A DNA stretch of 49,572 bases from Mariniflexile gromovii (GTDB lineage Bacteria > Bacteroidota > Bacteroidia > Flavobacteriales > Flavobacteriaceae), in the NCBI RefSeq assembly GCF_017814435.1, contig NZ_JAGJCB010000024.1, forward strand, positions 1 through 49,572, read 5' to 3'. Both the position numbers and the translations under genes were made by a program. The notes under the pieces were generated by a model. It was not told the origin of the DNA. It saw only the letters and a program-made list of their open reading frames with translations, and did no database searches. Every line of letters starts with the position of its first letter. Position 1 is the stretch's first letter. Shown here one piece after another: positions 43,961 through 49,572 of the stretch.

Positions 43961-44686
43961 ATGTGTACAGTAACAATTATTCCAAAAGGAGGAAATGATT
44001 TTGTATTGACCTCCAATAGAGACGAGGCTCCTAATAGAATTTCGCTACCTCCAGATTTTTATATGAATGAAGATATCAATCTTTTGTTTCCTATGGATAA
44101 ACGTTCCGGTGGTACATGGATTGGTTTAAGTGAGAAAAATAGAGTGGTTTGTGTTTTGAATGGGGCATTTAGTGTACACGAACGTAAGGAAGATTATTCA
44201 AAAAGTAGAGGTATTATTGCTTTAGATTTTTTGACTTCTGAAAACATTTTAACAGCTGTTGAAACCTATAGTTTAACCAATATAGAGCCATTTACCATGA
44301 TTATTGTAGATTGGAATTCTACACTCAAGTTTTACGAATTGGTTTGGGATGGTGTTAAAAAACATTTTAAGGAATTACCCTTAGAGCCCAAAATTTGGTC
44401 GTCTTCCACATTATATACAACTGAAATGAAACTAGAACGCCAGCAGTGGTTTGAAGCTTTTAGAGATGATCATATTTTGAATGCACAGTCGTTGTTGGCA
44501 TTTCATAAAAAAACAAAACCGGAAAATAAGGATTATGGTGTTATTATGAATCGTGGTTTTGTGAAAACAACTAGCATCACACAAATTGAAAAATTTGGTG
44601 ACTCCCTTGAGATGTACCATGAAAATCTTCAAAATAAAACCATTTCAAGTAAAACTTTTCAACTTCCTACAGCAGTAAATGACTAA
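43961..44686 (+). CDS. NRDE (TANGO2-like) protein
   Basis: The start at ATG 43961 places Cys2 at the N-terminus (MCTVTIIPKGGNDFVLTSNR, then DE), the invariant feature of NRDE proteins, which may be Ntn-type hydrolases; the frame from 43931 would bury it. The product is 241 residues, with the NRDE motif at ~19-22 and GGTWIGLSEKNRVVCVLNGA. Eukaryotic TANGO2 is linked to acyl-CoA or heme handling; bacterial function is unknown. The last 8 bases overlap the next gene. Confidence 0.82.
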   Translation: MCTVTIIPKGGNDFVLTSNRDEAPNRISLPPDFYMNEDINLLFPMDKRSGGTWIGLSEKNRVVCVLNGAFSVHERKEDYSKSRGIIALDFLTSENILTAVETYSLTNIEPFTMIIVDWNSTLKFYELVWDGVKKHFKELPLEPKIWSSSTLYTTEMKLERQQWFEAFRDDHILNAQSLLAFHKKTKPENKDYGVIMNRGFVKTTSITQIEKFGDSLEMYHENLQNKTISSKTFQLPTAVND

Positions 44687-45671
44687 TACTGGCATTATTT
44701 TAACTTTAGCTTACCCAGAAACTATTGTAATGGTGTCTAAAGAATGGTTTTCTCCATTTTTAAGATTTTTAGGTGTGGGCAAAAAGAATTATTTACGAGC
44801 AGGTCATGCGGCTTTGGTGCTTATAAATAAAGAAACGGGCATTTTAGAGTACCATGATTTTGGACGTTACATCACACCCGAACCTACTGGTCGAGTTAGA
44901 GGGGCAGATACCGATAATGAGTTGCATTTCCCGTTAGTTGCAGAAATAAAAAACGATAAAATTGTTAACTTAAATACTATTTTAGGGTTTTTGGCTACCC
45001 ATCCTAAACTAACACACGGCGATGGAAAAATGATAGCTTCAGTTTGTAATGCTATTGATTATGGTAAGGCAAGAACCCATATTACCAGCATGCAGGAAAA
45101 ACACTTTATACGTTATGCTGCTTTTATAAAAGATGCTTGCAATTGTGCACGCTTTGTAACCGATACTTTAATAGCTTCACTTACTGATAAAACGATTAAA
45201 AAGAACCTTGAAACCTCCAAATGGTTTACGCCAAGTACCGTTGGAAATGTATTATTGGCAAATACGGAAGCATGTGCTTTTGAAGTGAGTGAAATGGGTG
45301 TGGTTTCAACATTTAAGGGTTCTCAAAAAAGTGAGAACATACGTTGTTTTTTAGATAAACTTAAAACCCACACACCTAATTTTATTGGCACTTTACAACC
45401 TAAACCTCTTCATGATTTACACGAAAATGCACAATGGTTACCAGGTATTGCCGCAGGAGCTTGGTTTGAGCTGCATAAAACAGATAATAATTTAGAATAT
45501 TTTTTTAGAAGGATTTCACCTGTTGGAAATGTAGATGTACAAGCGCTTTTTAAAGTTGATACGGATGCTTTTAATTATCATGAAGCTTTTGAGTTTGTAC
45601 ATTATTCCAACTGTAAATTCTTTCATGTGAAACAGGGCGATGTTGTTTTTAGGTTTGAAAGATTGGATTGA
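44679..45671 (+). CDS. DUF6695-like protein, possible permuted papain-fold enzyme
   Basis: The 330-residue product overlaps the NRDE gene by 8 bases, so the two are cotranslated. It matches the flavobacterial DUF6695 group as I remember it. RAGHAALVLINKETG and, ~90 residues later, KDACNCARFVTDTLIASL place a His before a Cys, the order of circularly permuted NlpC/P60 (LRAT- or YaeF-like) and Lnb-type enzymes. If so it would be a cysteine amidase or acyltransferase; the catalytic assignment is inference. No signal peptide. Confidence 0.65.
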   Translation: MTNTGIILTLAYPETIVMVSKEWFSPFLRFLGVGKKNYLRAGHAALVLINKETGILEYHDFGRYITPEPTGRVRGADTDNELHFPLVAEIKNDKIVNLNTILGFLATHPKLTHGDGKMIASVCNAIDYGKARTHITSMQEKHFIRYAAFIKDACNCARFVTDTLIASLTDKTIKKNLETSKWFTPSTVGNVLLANTEACAFEVSEMGVVSTFKGSQKSENIRCFLDKLKTHTPNFIGTLQPKPLHDLHENAQWLPGIAAGAWFELHKTDNNLEYFFRRISPVGNVDVQALFKVDTDAFNYHEAFEFVHYSNCKFFHVKQGDVVFRFERLD

Positions 45672-45753
45672 TTTATGGTTTTCTTCTTTTTCGAAACTGG
45701 TTTTTAGTCCTTTGGCCTTTTGTGATTCAGTATTTTCAATACAATTAAAAACT

Positions 45754-46119
45754 TCACTTCACCAAAAACATACCCAAAAACACGGCTAAAAAACCAACCG
45801 TAAAACTCGCTATGGTGTAAATGGCAAAGCTTAAAAAATCGCCCGATTTTAAAAACACGTGGTTTTCATAAGCAAAGGTTGAAAATGTTGTGAAACCACC
45901 ACAAAATCCTGTGGCAAGCAGTAAGGTTTGATTTTGGGTTAACGAATCGTTTTTAGCGGCAAAACCTAAAATAAGTCCTATAAGTAAACTTCCTAAAATG
46001 TTTGCTAAAAAAGTGCCGTAAGGAATCCCGTTTTCAGGATTGTTTAGGTATTTTCCAATAAGGTAACGAAGTACACTGCCAAAACCGCCGCCAAAAAAAA
46101 CAAGTAAAATGCTCTTCAT
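45754..46119 (-). CDS. crcB: Fluoride exporter CrcB (Fluc)
   Basis: The 121-residue, four-helix membrane protein forms a dimeric F- channel. It shows GGGFGSVLRYLIGKYL at the N-terminus and ATGFCGGFTTFSTFAYE (the TFSTF fluoride path). The ATG directly follows the stop of the SRPBCC gene (TAAATG). No fluoride riboswitch was found upstream. Confidence 0.94.
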   Translation of the reverse strand: MKSILLVFFGGGFGSVLRYLIGKYLNNPENGIPYGTFLANILGSLLIGLILGFAAKNDSLTQNQTLLLATGFCGGFTTFSTFAYENHVFLKSGDFLSFAIYTIASFTVGFLAVFLGMFLVK

Positions 46120-47160
46120 TTATTCAATGGTATCTTTTTCTTTTACGGCTATGTAAATTTCGGTTAGCAAATCGGCAGGATTTGGTGTGTTTGTTGGGTC
46201 ATTTAAGTAAGTTTCTATCATAGGCCCATTTTCAGCAAATTCTAAACCGTTTTTTGGAATATAAGCCATAGCAGTTTCCCATGCCTCTTTTAAATGGCTA
46301 TAGTTTCCTTTAAGCGTTGTTTTAACGGCTTTAAAACTTTCCATTTTTCCTGTAATGATATCGTCTCCTTCAGCAGTAATCACTTGTTCTGCAGTTGGAA
46401 TACAGCACGAAAATATAACGGCATTGTTTTCTTCATCCCATTTCATATAATTTATAAAAGGAGTACCGGCTATATTAATGTGGTTTTTCTTGGCATAGGC
46501 TATTACTTTAGGTAACATGTCGTCAATTTTGCTTTCCAACTCGCTTATTTTACATGATGTGGTATTGTATAAATAGTAGCCGCCACTGTGGTTGGTTATG
46601 CCATTTACGGTAATGCTATATTTTTTCATTTCTGCAACAACAATGCTGTCCAATTTTTCCAAACTGCGTTCGTAATGTGGGCCAATTTGTTTGTCCATGC
46701 CACCTGTAAAAACATTGTAGGCTTTAAAGCCAAATGGTAAATCTTTGCCGGAAATAGTCCAAGTTACATCGGTACTGCCATCATTATTGGGTTGAAAAAC
46801 CCAAGTGATGTCAGATGCAGGAAATTCTGCAATCTGCATTTGTTGTTTAATAAATGCATTGGCAATGGCTTCCATCGTTTTCATGGTGCCAACACCATCT
46901 TTATCTTCCCAAGTGTACGAACCGCCAACACCCTTAGTTTGGTTCGGGTAGGTAATTTTCATGTTAGGGTCTGCTTCAACCCAAGACGACCAATCTTTCC
47001 AGTTTTTAAAATCTATAACGTTATTATAAATAACCGCGGCAGGAGCTTTCATGGTTCGGGTTCTGCTAACCTCAAACGTGTTAGGTTGCACCGAAATGTA
47101 TATGGCGGTTCCAATGATGGCAATTAATAATAAAAATGCGATGTACTTAAAAACTTTCAT
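46120..47160 (-). CDS. SRPBCC - GyrI-like fusion protein
   Basis: The 346-residue product has an N-terminal membrane anchor (KYIAFLLLIAIIGTAIYISV), a polyketide-cyclase/START-type (SRPBCC) domain about residues 25-175 (TRTMKAPAAVIYNNVIDFKN, WVFQPNNDGSTDVTWTISGK) and a GyrI/AraC effector-binding domain about 185-340 (YYLYNTTSCKISELESKIDD, LKGNYSHLKEAWETAMAYIP). Both folds bind hydrophobic small molecules; ligand unknown. It is cotranscribed with crcB. Confidence 0.85.
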   Translation of the reverse strand: MKVFKYIAFLLLIAIIGTAIYISVQPNTFEVSRTRTMKAPAAVIYNNVIDFKNWKDWSSWVEADPNMKITYPNQTKGVGGSYTWEDKDGVGTMKTMEAIANAFIKQQMQIAEFPASDITWVFQPNNDGSTDVTWTISGKDLPFGFKAYNVFTGGMDKQIGPHYERSLEKLDSIVVAEMKKYSITVNGITNHSGGYYLYNTTSCKISELESKIDDMLPKVIAYAKKNHINIAGTPFINYMKWDEENNAVIFSCCIPTAEQVITAEGDDIITGKMESFKAVKTTLKGNYSHLKEAWETAMAYIPKNGLEFAENGPMIETYLNDPTNTPNPADLLTEIYIAVKEKDTIE

Positions 47161-47188
47161 TTTACTTTTTTTTTGAAAAGATGATAAT

Positions 47189-47196
47189 CAAAGATA
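47189..47196 (-). promoter_or_regulatory. Candidate -7 element of the SRPBCC-crcB operon
   Basis: TATCTTTG on the minus strand, an exact TAnnTTTG, 29 bases before the ATG at 47160. Confidence 0.45.
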
Positions 47197-47226
47197 AACA
47201 AATTTAAATTCTCGTTAATAAATTAT

Positions 47227-47234
47227 TACATTTG
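47227..47234 (+). promoter_or_regulatory. Candidate -7 element of the M49 peptidase gene
   Basis: TACATTTG on the plus strand fits TAnnTTTG, 108 bases before the chosen ATG, which would give a leader of about 100 bases. Confidence 0.4.
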
Positions 47235-47341
47235 TAGTGATAAAAATAAATATTCAATAATTTAAAACGCAGAAATCAATATAATCAACAATTTAGATTG
47301 ATTAATTGCCGTTTTTTATAAGAAAAAATAATTTAAAACAA

Positions 47342-49378
47342 ATGAAACTAAAATCAATATTGAGTTTTGTGCTTATTGGAGCACTGGTATTTTCCTGTGG
47401 AAATGATAAAACTAAAGAAAATAGTGAAGATTTAAAAGCAAGTGAGCCAACATTTGAATATAATGTTGATCAATTTGCCGATGTTAAAGTATTGCGCTAC
47501 CAAATTCCGGGTTGGGAAAACTTAACCTTAAAAGAAAAAAAATTGGTTTATTATTTAACCCAAGCAGGTTTATCTGGACGCGATATTATGTGGGACCAAA
47601 ATTACAGACACAACCTTAAAATTAGAAAGGCTTTAGAAAACATCTATACCAATTTTAAGGGCGATAAATCTTCTGAAGCATGGAATGCTTTTGAAGTTTA
47701 TTTAAAGCGGGTTTGGTTTAGTAATGGTATTCATCACCATTATTCAAACGATAAAATTAAACCCGAATTTTCAGCCGATTATTTAAAACAATTACTAGCT
47801 GAAACCAATACGGTTTTAGAAGGTGAAGCATTTGATGTTATTTTTAACGACGTGGATGCAAAAAAAGTAAATCAAGCTAAAGGAGTTGATAATGTAGCGC
47901 TTTCGGCAGTTAATTTTTATGGAGTAGGCGTTACCAATAAAGATGTTGAAACATTTTATGCAGCTAAAAAATCTCCAGATCCAGCTAAACCTTTGTCTTT
48001 TGGTTTAAACTCTCAGTTGGTTAAAGAAAACGGTGTGCTTAAAGAACGCGTTTACAAATCGGGAGGGTTATACGGTTCAGCCATTGATGAAATTATCAAA
48101 TGGTTGGAATTGGCAAAAGGTGTTGCCGAAAACGAGGCGCAAGGCAATGCGCTAGGTTTGTTAATTGAATATTATAAAACAGGCGATTTACAAACTTGGG
48201 ATGATTATAATGTGTTATGGACAGCTGCCACCGAAGGCAATATCGATTATATAAATAGTTTTATTGAAGTGTATAACGATCCTTTAGGATATAGAGGTTC
48301 CTATGAAACTATTGTGCAAATTAAAGATTTCGATATGTCGAAAAAAATGGAAGTGCTTTCAAAAAACGCCCAGTGGTTTGAAGACAATTCACCTTTAATG
48401 GAACCTCATAAAAAGAAGAATGTGGTAGGTGTTTCCTATAAAACGGTTAATGTGGCGGGTGAAGCGGGTGATGCCTCACCAAGTACGCCTATAGGTGTTA
48501 ATTTACCAAATGCCAACTGGATTCGTGCCGCTGTAGGAAGCAAATCGGTGTCTTTAGGGAATATTGTAGATGCCAGTAATAACGCAGGAAGTTCCGATAG
48601 ATTGAAAGAGTTTGTGAACGATGAAGAAGAGTTGGCTTTAGAGGAAGTTTACAGTAAGTTGGCCGATAAATTACATACGGCTTTACACGAAGTGGTTGGG
48701 CATGCATCGGGTCAATTAAACCCTGATGTTGGCGAAACCAAAGAAACTTTAAAAAATTACGCGTCTACACTTGAAGAAGGTCGTGCCGATTTGGTGGCGC
48801 TATACTATTTGTACGATAGTAAAATTCAAGAGTTGGGACTAACCGATGATTGGAAAAAAACCGGAAAAGCAGCTTATAACGATTATATTAGAAACGGACT
48901 TTTAATGCAACTAATTCGCTTAAATTTAGGCGATGATATTGAAGAAGCGCACATGCGAAACAGACAATGGATTTCTGCTTGGGTTTTTGAAAAAGGAAAA
49001 GCCGATAACGTCATAGAGAAAATTACCCGAAACGGAAAAACCTATTTTAATATAAACAACTATGTAAAACTTCGTGAGCTTTTTGGAGAATTATTGCGCG
49101 AAACACAACGTATAAAATCTGAAGGCGATTTTAAAGCGGCTGAAACTTTAGTTGAAACTTATGGTGTAAAAGTAGATCAAAAAATACATGCTGAAGTTTT
49201 GGAGCGTAACAAACAATTTAAATCGGCACCATATACGGGTTATGTAAATCCTGTGTTGGTTGCAAAAACAAACGACGCAGGCGAAATAATTGAAGTGAAC
49301 GTAGAGCATCCTAAAACATTTGTTGAACAAATGCTAGATTACGGTAAAAAATATAATTTTTTGCCAGAAGTGAACTAA
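47342..49378 (+). CDS. M49-family (dipeptidyl peptidase III-like) lipoprotein metallopeptidase
   Basis: The start at ATG 47342 gives MKLKSILSFVLIGALVFSCG, a lipoprotein signal with Cys19 and 678 residues. The zinc site is visible: HEVVGH at 449-454 (the HExxGH form of bacterial M49) and the second Glu motif EEGRADLVALYYLYD (Glu478 or 479). M49 enzymes remove N-terminal dipeptides from oligopeptides. The lipidation would anchor it in the envelope. Homologues in this phylum are sometimes mislabelled 'dihydrofolate reductase'. Confidence 0.9.
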   Translation: MKLKSILSFVLIGALVFSCGNDKTKENSEDLKASEPTFEYNVDQFADVKVLRYQIPGWENLTLKEKKLVYYLTQAGLSGRDIMWDQNYRHNLKIRKALENIYTNFKGDKSSEAWNAFEVYLKRVWFSNGIHHHYSNDKIKPEFSADYLKQLLAETNTVLEGEAFDVIFNDVDAKKVNQAKGVDNVALSAVNFYGVGVTNKDVETFYAAKKSPDPAKPLSFGLNSQLVKENGVLKERVYKSGGLYGSAIDEIIKWLELAKGVAENEAQGNALGLLIEYYKTGDLQTWDDYNVLWTAATEGNIDYINSFIEVYNDPLGYRGSYETIVQIKDFDMSKKMEVLSKNAQWFEDNSPLMEPHKKKNVVGVSYKTVNVAGEAGDASPSTPIGVNLPNANWIRAAVGSKSVSLGNIVDASNNAGSSDRLKEFVNDEEELALEEVYSKLADKLHTALHEVVGHASGQLNPDVGETKETLKNYASTLEEGRADLVALYYLYDSKIQELGLTDDWKKTGKAAYNDYIRNGLLMQLIRLNLGDDIEEAHMRNRQWISAWVFEKGKADNVIEKITRNGKTYFNINNYVKLRELFGELLRETQRIKSEGDFKAAETLVETYGVKVDQKIHAEVLERNKQFKSAPYTGYVNPVLVAKTNDAGEIIEVNVEHPKTFVEQMLDYGKKYNFLPEVN

Positions 49379-49408
49379 ATCCAGTCAGTAAATTACTTAT
49401 AAAACTAA

Positions 49409-49438
49409 AAACCCAACTTATTCAGTTGGTTTTTTTTT
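49409..49438 (+). terminator. Terminator of the M49 peptidase gene
   Basis: CCAACT - TATTC - AGTTGG stem extended by AAA/TTT, followed by eight T, 31 bases after the stop. Confidence 0.85.
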
Positions 49439-49449
49439 ATTGAAAAAAA

Positions 49450-49490
49450 TGTCCCGTCCGGCAATAGCGATACACTCAAACCTTAGTGTA
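49450..49490 (+). promoter_or_regulatory. Left end of an IS3-family element with hairpin before OrfA
   Basis: TGTCCCGTCCGGCAATAGC starts with the TG usual for IS3 ends; TACACT - CAAACCTT - AGTGTA (49471-49490) is a hairpin that abuts the OrfA ATG and would cover its ribosome site. The terminus does not match the right-end sequence at 95-118, so the two edge elements may be different ISs. Confidence 0.4.
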
Positions 49491-49572
49491 ATGAAAACAC
49501 CAGAAAACAGTGGGTATGTAAAGCGTACTCAAAAAGATTATTCGATTTCTTTTAAGCTTCAGGTTGTTCAAG
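49491..49572 (+). CDS. IS3-family transposase OrfA, N-terminal start only
   Basis: The frame MKTPENSGYVKRTQKDYSIS then FKLQVVQ runs off the window end. This is the start of an IS3-type OrfA, a helix-turn-helix DNA-binding protein (HTH_Tnp_1) that binds the element ends. Only 27 residues are visible. Confidence 0.75.
   Translation, partial: MKTPENSGYVKRTQKDYSISFKLQVVQ

Noticed and set aside
47161-47341. Fluoride riboswitch upstream of the SRPBCC-crcB operon
   Set aside because: The leader on the minus strand is only ~30 bases to the promoter octamer and has no GGCGAUG-type core.

Overview
The window reads as a chromosomal stretch of a member of the Bacteroidota, most likely a marine-type Flavobacteriaceae. 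The evidence is low GC, TAnnTTTG-type -7 promoter elements, a six-gene Na+-NQR operon, type IX secretion genes (a plug-domain protein and PorT), a TamL lipoprotein, the porT-ubiE pair, and dispersed palindromes of a kind common in that family. No rRNA, tRNA, CRISPR array, prophage or plasmid gene was recognised. Both edges lie inside IS3-family transposase genes (the end of an OrfB at 1-87, the start of an OrfA from 49491), so the window looks like an assembly contig or segment bounded by insertion sequences.

Layout. 1-2.1 kb: IS3 remnant, hairpin, a dispersed ~90-bp repeat, apaG and a T9SS plug protein (minus strand). 2.2-8.3 kb: nqrABCDEF, with a CAGT/ACTG repeat hairpin between nqrD and nqrE. 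8.3-12 kb: small membrane proteins, a MazG-like pyrophosphohydrolase, ilvE, a DUF4920 lipoprotein and mnmD. The mnmD gene carries a dispersed palindrome inside its reading frame. 11.8-14.6 kb: a worn accessory patch with heptamer arrays, a TIGR01777 oxidoreductase, a chimera of IS110 and IS1182 transposase remnants, a twice-frameshifted gene and the second copy of the ~90-bp repeat. 14.6-17.8 kb: rsmG, a fatty-acid desaturase whose promoter sits inside a long inverted repeat, and an aminotransferase.

17.8-25.7 kb is the most distinctive block: two tandem minus-strand operons of envelope and stress-type genes. Operon A (20843 to 17811) has eight genes: three lipoproteins, a YtxH protein, an lmo0937-type small membrane protein, a small predicted outer-membrane barrel and a PA2169-type four-helix bundle protein, plus the small membrane genes between them. 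Operon B (25644 to 21013) has a DUF3185 protein, a decayed CsbD gene, an AI-2E family transporter, an AraC-type regulator, a single-domain response regulator and a CHASE3-PAS histidine kinase. Both operons share a 21-nt upstream box (20 of 21 identical) exactly 48 nt from a TACAAAG promoter core, which suggests one regulon that includes its own signalling genes.

25.8-49.4 kb is mostly housekeeping: pnp and rpsO, a PAS histidine kinase, accD (without its zinc-finger cysteines), class II fructose-bisphosphate aldolase, tamL with a TrmH-family methyltransferase, porT-ubiE, trkA-trkH potassium uptake, a TPR protein, pruA, an NRDE protein paired with a DUF6695-like protein, crcB with an SRPBCC/GyrI protein, and a lipoprotein M49 metallopeptidase. 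Gene functions come from family recognition by eye; promoter, operator and RNA-structure calls are inference from sequence.
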